A DNA stretch of 64,000 bases, from assembly GCA_002682825.1 (NCBI GenBank), contig NOKP01000027.1, positions 558,001 through 622,000 on the forward strand, read 5' to 3'. The translations under genes were made by a program, and so were the position numbers. Within the stretch, counting starts at the first letter, position 1, and every line of letters starts with the position of its first letter. A model generated the notes under the pieces. It made no database searches, was not told the DNA's origin, and saw nothing but the letters and a program-made list of their open reading frames with translations. Shown piece after piece: positions 35,201-44,078 of this stretch. This stretch comes from Neonectria sp. B-13 (Eukaryota > Ascomycota > Sordariomycetes > Hypocreales > Nectriaceae).

Positions 35201-35899
35201 TCGATCGCCGACCAGACTCACCCGCGAGACTTCCAGTTCTCGAAGCGAGAGATTGCCCGATTGCGAACATATATCTTAAGCACTGGCATCAAGGCCATGG
35301 AAATCTCTCGTCGAGCCCAGGAGTCCAAGAAGCCACTTGCAAAGGGTAGCCTGTTGGCGTTGGGCAAGTCTCCGCGATCTAACATCGCAGGCGTGCCGTG
35401 GGCTGAGATCGCGAAGCTTACACCCAAAGCTTCGTTGCCATCTGACCAAGAGATTCCATACTGCGACCACTACCCCCTGGCAAGCCAAACGCTTAAAATT
35501 GCCATTCAAACCAGCGACGAGCGGTGGCAAGTGTCCGCGGATCGGTTTACCAGTCAAACACACCCGAAACTCGAGGAGCGTATCTGGTGCGTCCGCTCTC
35601 GCATCGCGGATGAGCTCTCGGGTATGACAGGAGAGGCAGCGGATCAAGCCGACGAAACCGGCAAGGACCTTGCCCTGGGACAACTGCTCAAGGTCAAGCG
35701 GGTTATCGACTTGATTGAGGAACTGGGGCGGAACCGGCGCAGGCGATTTAGATGGATTCGTCGCGGCATGTGGTCGATGGTCGAGTGGGTGCTCGTCGGC
35801 TTCATGTGGTATGTCTGGTTCGTGGTGACCATCTTCCGAATCGCCCTGGGTCTGGGACAGGGCGCTTTGGGCGGCATCAGGTGGTTGTTGTGGCTGTAG
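32219..35899 (+). CDS. Large unknown protein, disordered with C-terminal membrane anchor
   Basis: Uninterrupted 1226-residue frame. I do not recognise a named family. The N-terminal ~1000 residues are Ser/Pro/Arg-rich and look mostly disordered, with many basic S/T-P sites and a His run (APTHHHHHDF). Two segments look folded: about 370-500 (VRRPRVDWFFEPCDMIADTYWVERDHHKQL) and the C-terminal ~200 residues (FDEPDNFKTRKWS through SGMTGEAADQ). The last 44 residues (1183-1226) are strongly hydrophobic after an RRRRFRWIRRG patch. They suggest one or two membrane spans with the basic patch on the cytosolic side, so a tail-anchored ER or nuclear-envelope protein is possible. The start was taken as the first long-frame ATG, just after a start-stop uORF. 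Confidence 0.8.
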   Translation: MTDKRAPSSLAVYGRRDGPATPEVPTRFSYDHASRAEPLTIGALLSAPTSPERPIAFSDDELLPRFNLKTRDAGQSSGQNAGRARRVRRTHKPQASGAFLLQDAVAGDDDYSNPRRPPRNTAQQKGKDVFEPLSNSVPRDFGIGINPGGRNRPRIISPDTSQEELFLKKRDGHARKPHASQQASTALDVDSTQIVNMALNLSESRRIASRRNITRTNPPRLAPVQDAPAGSNLKTHLQQQRKTTRNVSPKPPQTLTPRLSGVRSSSPLRPPFETGNDTPYRYHLSTSTLARAQKAREHLELMSQYRRLLEILPPLKNGPDRPSTTSPPSSPVNGKLSKFPSSEPLLSGGREYNPLQYIRNRKVRARERMVIDGETQGFSDVESVKMWVEKAAQRSTTLNVLSGEGGSVLPPFPAADEVESQLSVDSAPKAALRVRRPRVDWFFEPCDMIADTYWVERDHHKQLIEDRNWFKIFPDGAVLSRPISRQTDELGTSVTPFITRTLEDREPTPDLKDYKLARPDTEHSQGSTKERAKQKLHEIGGGFHRHSAPTHHHHHDFLRKRRESFSDSGSDNEVKIEGKPKRSRQARTGTISSHTNDLLEKQMLEMIAQEEKQRLSHVPETEAEYLQAESSTTPEHSLLSKAVHNRKWSLTDPSDSDHRSIREKTQTESLPGYLFDNRGKSKRVKQLSDDVDSPQPMSPELNPVQHHLAGLPTGLELSAPSSRSSSPSRNPFSKVKRVFRDKGRDEGAEPQACEAEDSDRQPSVPELISLNEGRTWPERQPSTSRPLHEGHKHHRSTSVRARGDDQIGLRGMFKGPRIDTVIRGSVSRLGDMLWKKDSAFDTPLEAFSDDSENEQARGRGRLSLTLSRTNSKRRNESQHNQKHFLDTMPQFQHVSEVYEKSGVTDPRLASESSPQSAQSSRLHLTKPSKLDVSTTPSVPHRVVEEARAADVEASETESCQESAPGGGRTGDKNPKSTTPMVRFDEPDNFKTRKWSIADQTHPRDFQFSKREIARLRTYILSTGIKAMEISRRAQESKKPLAKGSLLALGKSPRSNIAGVPWAEIAKLTPKASLPSDQEIPYCDHYPLASQTLKIAIQTSDERWQVSADRFTSQTHPKLEERIWCVRSRIADELSGMTGEAADQADETGKDLALGQLLKVKRVIDLIEELGRNRRRRFRWIRRGMWSMVEWVLVGFMWYVWFVVTIFRIALGLGQGALGGIRWLLWL

Positions 35900-36518
35900 A
35901 GCACAGGTGTCAGAGAGAGAGAGGGAGAGGAGACGATGCTATGAGTTGATGAGCATGCGATACAGCGTGGCGCATTGCTGGGAGTGTATTTTTTATGCAT
36001 GGGGTTGGATGCGCATTTTCGCACCACCTTCACCTTTACCATCATTATTCTCTTTTATTGGATACCAAACTCAATCGGGAGTCTGGTTTTGATACCCCTA
36101 TTTATTCGAGGGAGGGAGCGGAGGAGGAGGAGGCAGCGTGGCATAGCATGACTGGTGACAGCATGGCCTTGGAGTGTATCACTTTTGACAGAACAGTGGT
36201 TTTTCTGGTTTCCTTTTTACATGTCTGTAAGTTACTTAATAGTTCGGGGGACGCTTCCGTCTTCTCTTTATTCTCACTCTCTTGTACCTATCTATATCAC
36301 ATATTACAAAGCATGCCTTCCTGGGATGAAGCCATCTTGGCCAACTATCTTACTACAGTTATTACAAAGATGACAGGCTTCTCCTCAAAATCCTGCTCTT
36401 AGCTGAGCCAGAGCACACTCTGAAAAGAAAAATAATAACCCAATAATAGAACGAATAAATAAAGAAACAAAGGTGATGTCGTATGGCCCTGCCTCCGTCT
36501 TCTCTGTCCTGGACCCGT
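35900..36518. other. Convergent intergenic region
   Basis: About 620 nt between the stop of the 1226-residue gene and the true stop of Sac1. T-rich and A-rich stretches fit two 3' untranslated regions. A 135-codon plus frame at 35995-36402 has no coding look. Confidence 0.6.
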
Positions 36519-38795
36519 CTATTCGATCCTCTTCTTACCTTCCTCAGCGTTGACGTAGCGCGCCGTGCTGAGTCCCCTCTCGTGCTTAGAAACAAAGGAG
36601 CCGACGAGGGTATCCTTGCGGGCCTTGGTATAATGCTCGTTGTACCCCTCCACGGCGTATGGCCGAGGGTTGAGGCGTGGCCAGTTGACCTAGAGTTCGG
36701 GCAGGTTAGTTTTAGGGGCTGAATATGCGAAGAAAGGGGGCTGTGCAAAGCCCCAGTAGAGGAGAGCTTACGTAGAGCATGCCGTGACCCCAGACGAAGC
36801 TAAAGGCCCAGGCGGCAATGACGAACCAGAAGAGGAGGAAGATGCGCATGGGCAAGACGCTGGCGCCCGGCGCACGGCGGGTGAAGAGTCCGACCAGGAT
36901 GATGAAGATGCTAAAAGCGAGGATATAAGGGATGGCCTGGATGAGGACAGGTCGGCGGTCAGTGAAGACGAGGGTGGTGCCGATGTTGGTGGTGCCGGGC
37001 TGGTAAGCGCCGAGGAAGAGGTCGAACGAGTCCTGGCGGGGTCCGTCGAGAAAGTTGTTGCGGAAGTATCGTGTAACACCGATGCGGGCATCCTGGAGGG
37101 CGCCGACCTTGGTGCGCTTGCCGGTGCGGGTGACGTCTGTCTTCATGGCGCCGGTGCCCGAGTAGGCGTTGGAGATGACGTCGGCGTTGTCGGCCCAGAG
37201 GTTGCGGAACATGTTCTCAAAGGCGTCATCTTCATCACGGAACGAAGATCCGCGAGCCATGAAGCCCAGATCCTCGAAGATGCGGTCGAGCATGTGGCGC
37301 GCGAACATGCTCTGGACGACGTTGGTGCGGTCGAGGCAGTCCATGCAGTTGGTGCGCATGACGCTAGTCTGGAAGTTGCGGGCATCAATACCGCCGTTGA
37401 TACCTGAGGGCGTGTCGACGGCTCGGAAGTAGCCCTGCTTGTCGAGGGCATCTGATAGTCTCTCGATGAGGGCATAGGCCTTGTCCATGCGCATGCCCTT
37501 GGTCTCGCTGTGGTAATCGAAGTAGATGTAGTGCAGGCGGTCAAACTCTTGGCGCGTCATCTGGGGTTGGATGGTGGTGAACTTCTCCTCGGTGAGGAGG
37601 TCGGCCTCCTGATGCACCTTGGGCGAGGACACAAGCAGCTGAACCATCTTCTCGTAAGCCTCCTTGACTCGGCGCTCGCGGCCTTTCTGGTTCACCAAGT
37701 TGATGAGATAGTTGTCGCCATATAGGCTGATCTGCTCGTCAAAGTGCTTTTGGGCAGCGGTGAAGCCGGTCTCGATGCCCCGGATCTGGAGCTTTGGCAC
37801 GTAGCGCAGGCTGTTGATCTCGGCCCAGTACGCAGGGACGCTGCCACGGGTTTGGACGTAGGCGAATATTTGCTTGTCCTGTCCGGCCCCAGTGCCGTAC
37901 TTGCCGCTCTGCATGTCGGAGCTCCCAGCATAGCCCCCAAGGCCGCTGTTGCTGTCATTGGTGATGATAATCTGCTCCGTCTCGTTGTAGTTGGCGGCAT
38001 GGCCTTCATCATCCACACCACGAGTAAAGTATCGGGTTCCGCCTCGGTGGCGCGATCGACGGGAGATGAGGACTAGCGTCAGGGGGTTGCTCTTGAAGGT
38101 CGTAGGCTTGATCTCGAACATGCCAAAGATGCATGGCAGGATGTAAGGGTCGATGCCGGTTTGCGAGCCGGGGTGAGATCGGGATCCTCGGTTGCGGTAG
38201 TTGATCAAGTCTGTCTGGAGGTACTTGTTGAAGAAGAAGCGGTCGTCGGCCCGCATCCACAAGGGCTGGGAGGCATCGGCCTGGGCTTGGCGTTGGAAGG
38301 AGTTTGTGATATCGATGGAGTAGGAGAAGTACATGGGGCCATTGGCGAGGAAGGTCTTGAGGAGCTCAATGAAGATATCCTCGTCGGGGTCGTGGATCTG
38401 GCGCTCGCGCATGGGGAGGATCTCGGTGGAGACGACCTTGTAGACCATATTGCCGTTGAGGCGGCCGATGGGCTGGGCCTTGGAGATGAAGATGACATAC
38501 TTGTCTATGGGTCGTCAGCGGTGTTGGGTTGAATAAAAGGTTTTGCATGGCGGTGAGACGGTGACGAACCAAGTCTAAGTTGGATGATTCCCAAAATACC
38601 GGCGATGCTGGAGACGCGCGACGCCCGCTTGGCGGTTCCAGCGCCGCCCTCACTCAGGCGCACGTCGCCTGTGGGGCGGTCGATGATGAGGGCGGGCGCA
38701 TCGGGGGACGAGGGCGAGGTGAATGTGTAGGAGTCGCTGGCGACCTTGACATTGATGTCGCGGAACGGGAGCTTCGATGCATGGAGGTTCGCCAT
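36519..38795 (-). CDS. SAC1: Sac1 phosphoinositide phosphatase (PI4P phosphatase)
   Basis: ER/Golgi membrane enzyme that dephosphorylates phosphatidylinositol 4-phosphate. Exons are 38795-38570, 38504-36772 and 36689-36519; introns are 65 and 82 nt. The product is 709 residues. The catalytic CX5R motif, within RTNCMDCLDRTN, has Cys462 and Arg468. Two membrane spans lie at about 600-620 and 631-650. The last exon is short: after MLY it reads VNWPRLNPRPYAVEGYN and ends in KKRIE. Without splicing, the frame would run into a false 17-residue hydrophobic ending at 36712. The KKRIE ending resembles the dibasic ER retrieval end (KEKID) of animal Sac1, a comparison made from knowledge of the family. 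The gene is divergent from the Rab5 gene. Confidence 0.95.
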
Positions 38796-39893
38796 TTTGG
38801 GCGACCGTTTTGGTGGGCTTCTGGGAGCTGGGAAACCGGGAATCTAGGGAAGGACTAGACTTGTCGGAGAGCCGTTTCTGCTGGCGGCGCTGGGGTGTTT
38901 GGTAGCCAGCGCTGCTGTATGGGTGAGTGGAAAAAGAGTGTGTGTTGGCGGGAGGAAGTTGAAGCTCGGTGCGGGCGTGAGGTGGGATTGAAGACGGTGT
39001 GGTGGGTGTTGGGCGTGGTGTGTGGTGACTGGTGAGGCCAGCGAAGCTCACATTGGCACCGCCACGTCTGCTGCACGTCACCACAGTGGGCACGGAGCCA
39101 CAGCGGGAGGCACTTGGGTTGGTGAGCCACAGCAACGGGTACATTACAGGTCTCAGCTTACCTAAGGCAACAACGTCGTGGCGCATGCAGGGTACTGACT
39201 TGGTACGAGGATCGAGTCAAGCTGCCTTTCATCATAGCCGCTGCCTGTCTTTGTGCAGAGAGGTACCCGCGATGTACACCGTGTTGCTCCCACTTTAGAG
39301 AGATTGCGAGTGCGTCAGTCCGCCCCAGCCAGCGGAGAAACACCTGCAATACCTGGTACCCGTACTCCGTAATTGCTTGGTACTAGACTAAGTACGCACT
39401 TTGTAGACCAGACGAACCGGGCACGGGGCCTGCCCGGTACGTACCGCCGAGGTACCACTTTGAGCACTGCCACCTAGTGGCAGCAGCCTGCCTGACCTGA
39501 CGTGTGCCTCGTGCGCCAGCCACTCACCGTCCACCATCCGTCCTGGCCACCCAAGGTCCAAGGCAGTCACTTATTACCTTAGTCTCTTCAACGACGTCGC
39601 CATCAAGATCCCTTGTCTCGCCCTCTCTCCCAAACTCATCCTCACGCACCTTCTCCCACCCTACCGATCGTGTTACCCTTCTCGCCATCAACGACCGGCC
39701 GATCGATCCATCTATCCTTGCGCTACGCTGCCACCGACGTCCACCAAATCCCCCCTCCCTCGATCCGAGCGCTCCACGCCCCGTTGTCCAGGCCACGTCC
39801 GACTCCCCAACGCCCAGCCATACCGCCACTACCACCGCCGTAGTAACTCTCTCTGAATCCCTTCACCTCGACGTCTCGCCTCCTCCTAGCAAC
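38796..39893. promoter_or_regulatory. Divergent promoter Sac1 / Rab5
   Basis: A 1.1-kb head-to-head spacer. A GTAC-rich stretch lies at 39355-39455 with the motif GTACTCCGTA at 39362-39371. The Rab5 side (39500-39893) is C/T-rich like a long leader. Confidence 0.55.
39362..39371. repeat. Dispersed GTACTCCGTA motif, copy 5
   Basis: Same ten bases as at 11899-11908, here inside the Sac1/Rab5 divergent promoter and flanked by further GTAC tetramers. Confidence 0.5.
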
Positions 39894-40782
39894 ATGGCCT
39901 CCCGAGCACCCCCCGCCGGCGCCCGCGGCATCAACACCCGTTTCGCGCAATTCAAGCTGGTCCTTCTCGGTACTTTCCCCGTCTGCCTTGTCGGCTCCGT
40001 TCCCATCCATGTTGCTAATCCACTATCACAGGCGAGTCTGCTGTTGGAAAGGTAAATGGCAACCAACACCCACTACATGTTCGCAAACTAACCCCCCCAT
40101 GCTTAGAGCTCAATAGTCCTGCGATTTGTCAAGGTAAACACCATTCGAATTCTCCATTTCGTTGCACTCGGGCTCATCGTTTACTCAGGACCAATTTGAT
40201 TCTTATCGCGAGTCTACCATCGGCGCTGCGTTCCTCACTCAGACCATTTCCCTCGATGAAAACACCACAGTAAAGTTTGAGATCTGGGATACGGCTGGCC
40301 AGGAGCGCTACAAGTCCTTGGCGCCCATGTACTACCGAAATGCCAACTGCGCCGTGGTTGTATATGACATTACTCAATCTGTAAGTCCCATCCTCGTGGC
40401 CGCCTCGTCCAATTCAGACCTAACCCAAGCCCAGGCATCACTAGATAAGGCAAAGGCGTGGGTCAAGGAGCTCCAACGCCAGGCAAACGAGAACATCATC
40501 ATCGCTCTTGCGGGCAACAAGCTGGATCTGGTCACCGAGCAACCTGACAAGCGCGCCATTACTACCGCCGATGCTGAGGCTTATGCTCGCGAGGCTGGCC
40601 TCCTCTTCTTCGAGACCTCCGCTAAGACCGCTGAGAACGTCCAGAATCTCTTCACAGCCATCGCAAAGAAGCTGCCCTTGGACCAGGCTGGGCCTAGGCA
40701 CGCCCGCCCGGGACAACGACCAGGCGTCAGTCTGGCCCCGGAGAACAACAACACCAACATGAGTGGGCCTTGCAGCTGCTAG
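39894..40782 (+). CDS. VPS21: Rab5-family GTPase (Ypt5/Vps21)
   Basis: Early-endosomal Rab GTPase that recruits tethering and PI3-kinase effectors. It has five exons: 39894-39969, 40032-40051, 40107-40133, 40189-40380 and 40435-40782, all in phase, giving 220 residues. G1 is GESAVGKS starting at Gly26, split between exons 2 and 3. Switch I contains STIGAAF, typical of Rab5. WDTAGQE, NKLD and ETSAK follow. The C-terminus is CSC, the CXC type for double geranylgeranylation. The 20- and 27-nt micro-exons are easy to miss. The fourth intron (40381-40434, 54 nt) lacks stops and is a multiple of three, so retention would insert 18 residues after the YDITQS segment. The call is secure. The paralogue (Ypt51, 52 or 53 type) is less so. 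Confidence 0.95.
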
Positions 40783-41613
40783 ATTCGTCGCAGCGTCTGG
40801 GGTACGAGAGCGGGGGCAATGTTATGTTGAGCTTCGACAATCCATCACAACGGAGTGGTCAGCGCGAAGTCGGGCGCAGACTAGCCGTCATTCAAGCTCC
40901 GGCTCGTCTTACTGAGTCGGGGCGCGTCACATATTCCTTGGAGTCTTTGGGTTTGGAAGGGGTCCGTCCATACGTTTTAATACCGAACTTGAATTTGTTG
41001 CGGTTGTTTGGGGTTTGTCTGGGTGGTCATCGAATACCGACCGCTGGTTCGGGGTCGGTACCTCGGGCCATATCAGACGATAGAGGGGTTCTTGCGATGG
41101 AACAACAGGTCGATTTTGTACGAGGCGCTCTGTAGCATTTCCCATGGATTCCAGCGTCTAAATAGATGGCTGTTACTAGAGTGCCCATTTGCGCGTGACG
41201 GCCGCGGAGCCTGAAGAGCCGAGGAGTCGATGACGTGCAAAGTCGATCAATCATTCAAGCACCAGATGCCCTTTATATCAATGCAATTAATATCAATCTT
41301 AGCTAAATCTATATTTACTCTACATGACACTGAACCCAGACTTTGTCTAAGTTGCTTTGTTACTCCCTTCTGTCTTGATCAGCGTGAAGCCCAATTCGTT
41401 GCGTCGCCCCGGTTCCTGCCGTTCGGCATGTCCCTCAGTGCATGCCGCACCACTAACATTTAGCGCTGGACTGTGCTGCGCTCCGTGGTGCTGGGGCGGA
41501 TCCGGAGCTGGCCATAGCCGAACTTTTACCCTGAGCGTTTTTGAGCTCTCAACTCCATCCAGCCGAATCCAACCACATCACAACCAGCGCCTTGTTCGCC
41601 ATTGCATTCCCTC
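40783..41613. other. Intergenic region Rab5 to Mic60
   Basis: An 831-nt stretch between two plus-strand genes, holding the Rab5 3' region and the Mic60 promoter. No coding sequence is supported. Confidence 0.6.
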
Positions 41614-43658
41614 ATGTTGCGAACATCGCTTCGGTCTGCGAGGGTACTAGGTGGCAGGTCCATTGCGGCCTCTGCCACCCGCCAATGGCCCATCGCGGCC
41701 TCGTGGCGAGCCGGCTCCCTTGGCCAGGTACGTCGCGCCTCAGGACATGTCTACCAACTGATCGAGTGATGTGCTGACCTTATCCTCTCAGCGATACTAC
41801 GCTGTCCAGAAGAAGCCTGACTCAGAACCCGCGAAGCCTGCCGTCCTGCCGACCTCCGAGACCATCACATCTGAGCGACTTCCCACGCCGACGACCATCG
41901 ACGATGTCGGCGAGACCAAGGCCGCCACGATCCAGGTTCCCAAGACGCCTCCAACGCCTCCCACGCCTCCCACGCCGCCTCCCAAGAAGAAGGGCTTCTT
42001 CCGCAGGCTCAGGAACTTTGTCTACACTCTGATCCTCCTGGGCGCTGTTGGATTCGCCGGTGGTCTCTGGTACTCTCGTATCAGCGACAACTTCCACGAT
42101 TTCTTCACCCAGTATGTCCCCTTCGGAGAGCAGGCCGTTTTGTACCTTGAGGAGATGGAGTTCAAGAAGAAGTTCCCGCATCTCCCCAGTAGTTCTTTCA
42201 AGTCTCGGGATGCGGATTCCGCTGTCAAGATTCCCGCCCAGAGCGGTGCTTCTTGGAGGGTCGCCGACATTGGTGAGGCCGGCCGTCGCTCCAGTGCTGC
42301 CCCTACCTCCAAGGAGATCAAGCAGGCCGAGCCTTCCAAGCCTGCCGCCCCCAAGCCTGCACCTGCCGAGGCCAAGCCCACTCCCGTCGAGGCTGTTGAG
42401 AAGACGGCTGCTACCCCAGCTCCTCAGCCGGAGCCCGCATTCAAGGCCCCCGAGGTTAATGAGCCTTCTAAGCTCCCTCCTCTAAAGCCGATTGACCTCC
42501 TTTCGTTAGCCGATGCCAGAGAGCCCGTTGTTCAGGACCTTGTCCATATGGTGAACGACCTTATCCTCGTCATCAATGCCGACGGTGCCCATGGCCGCTA
42601 CGCCTCGTCCGTTAACAAGGCCAAGGGCGAGGTCACCAAGGTCGGCGGAAAGCTCAAGAACATGAAGGGCGAGCTAGAGAAGAAGGCCGCTCGCCAAGTC
42701 CGGGAAAAAATCGACGAGTTCGACAAGGCCGCCACTGACTTGATTGATCGGGTTGAGGCTACCATGGTCACCCAAGAGATGCAGTGGCGCTCGGACTTTG
42801 AGGATGAGATGAAGAAGGTCCGGGAGAACTACGAAGAGAGAGTTAAGACTCTGCTAGAGCGTGAGCAGAAGCTCAACGAGCAGAAGCTTCAGAACCAGCT
42901 CCTTGAGCAGGCTGTTGCTCTCAAGAAGGAGTTCGTCAGCGATGTCCAGGAGCACGTCGAGAAGGAGCGCGAGAGCCGTTTGGGCAAGTTGAACGACTTG
43001 TCGGCGGCTGTTGCGGACCTGGAGAAGCTCACCACCGGATGGAACGAGGTCGTCGACTCTAACCTCCAGACTCAGCAGCTGCATGTCGCCGTCGAGGCCG
43101 TGCGTGCTAGTCTGGAGGATAGCCAACACCCTCGTCCCTTCGTCCGGGAGCTTGTCGCCCTTCGGGAGATTGCTGCCGACGACCCCGTTGTCAACGCTGC
43201 CATCGCCTCAGTGAACCCCAGTGCCTACCAACGTGGTGTCCCTACATCCTCCCAGCTTATTGACCGATTCCGCCGCGTGGCCAACGAGGTCCGAAAGGCC
43301 TCGCTGCTTCCCGACGACGCCGGCGTGGCCAGCCATGCTTCCAGCTGGGTTCTGAGCCATGTCATGTTCAAGAAGCAGGGTCTTGCCGATGGTGACGATG
43401 TGGAGAGCGTCCTGACGCGCACACAAACGTACCTTGAGGAAGGCGATTTAGATTCTGCGGCGCGAGAAATGACCAGTCTAGATGGTTGGGCCAAGACTTT
43501 GAGTAAGGACTGGCTCGGTGAGGTTCGCAAGGTGTTGGAGGTTCAGCAAGCTCTTGACGTAAGTTGCCTCTCATATTCTGATCTACCATCAAGTTACTAA
43601 CGAGATACAACAGGTCATTGCCACGGAGGCGCGACTACAGAGCCTGCGGGTGGATTGA
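41614..43658 (+). CDS. MIC60: MICOS subunit Mic60 (mitofilin, Fcj1)
   Basis: Inner-membrane protein that shapes crista junctions as the core of MICOS. Exons are 41614-41727, 41792-43558 and 43614-43658, joined in phase 0 across introns of 64 and 55 nt, giving 641 residues. The first exon supplies a mitochondrial presequence (MLRTSLRSARVLGG, Arg/Ser-rich and lacking acidic residues). A single membrane span lies at about 113-132 (FVYTLILLGAVGFAGGLWY), after a Pro/Thr-rich segment. An Ala/Pro/Lys-rich linker and a long coiled coil follow. The C-terminal mitofilin domain contains AIASVNPSAYQRGVPT. The last exon adds VIATEARLQSLRVD, which fits the family's conserved end. Confidence 0.95.
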
Positions 43659-44049
43659 GGCCGTTTCATTTGTCCTGTATTATGGGCCTTGGAGCTGTCA
43701 TGTCTAGAGAGGGTTTTCCGCCCGTGTATTAGATAGGAATAGACCATGAAGGCGTGGTAATCAGTTTGAAGCATTTCTTTAAGCCGGTCCCGTATTTGTG
43801 TTGTTTGTAGACTAATTACTGTGGACGCATCGTAACGATGTAGCGATGCTGTGGTTGCACAAGTTGGTGAGTGTGGTTATAAATGGAAACCCCACCAGGA
43901 ATTCATAGCCAAAGCAAAGACTTCCGGTTTCAACTTCTCACCAGCTTTGGTCGCGCTCCATCTCCAGGTTTCACTAGCCGTGCTTACACTTATGAGCTGT
44001 GCGGCTACTACTGTTGTACAAGAAACCGTCCAAATTCACCGTCCACAGA
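43659..44049. promoter_or_regulatory. Upstream region of the first folylpolyglutamate synthase
   Basis: A 391-nt spacer. It includes a 13-nt inverted repeat, CATCGTAACGATG, at 43828-43840 and an out-of-frame upstream ATG at 43992. Confidence 0.5.
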
Positions 44050-44078
44050 ATGCGGTCCCACAGTTCATTGACTCGTGA
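43992..44078 (+). promoter_or_regulatory. Candidate uORF overlapping the synthase start
   Basis: A 28-codon frame with ATG at 43992 and TGA at 44076-44078. It overlaps the main ATG at 44050 in another frame. If the mRNA begins upstream, ribosomes using it would bypass the main start. Confidence 0.4.

Noticed and set aside
36530..36545. Additional Sac1 intron at GGTAAGAAG
   Set aside because: The donor-like string lies in frame and reads GKKRIE then stop, which fits the family's C-terminus.
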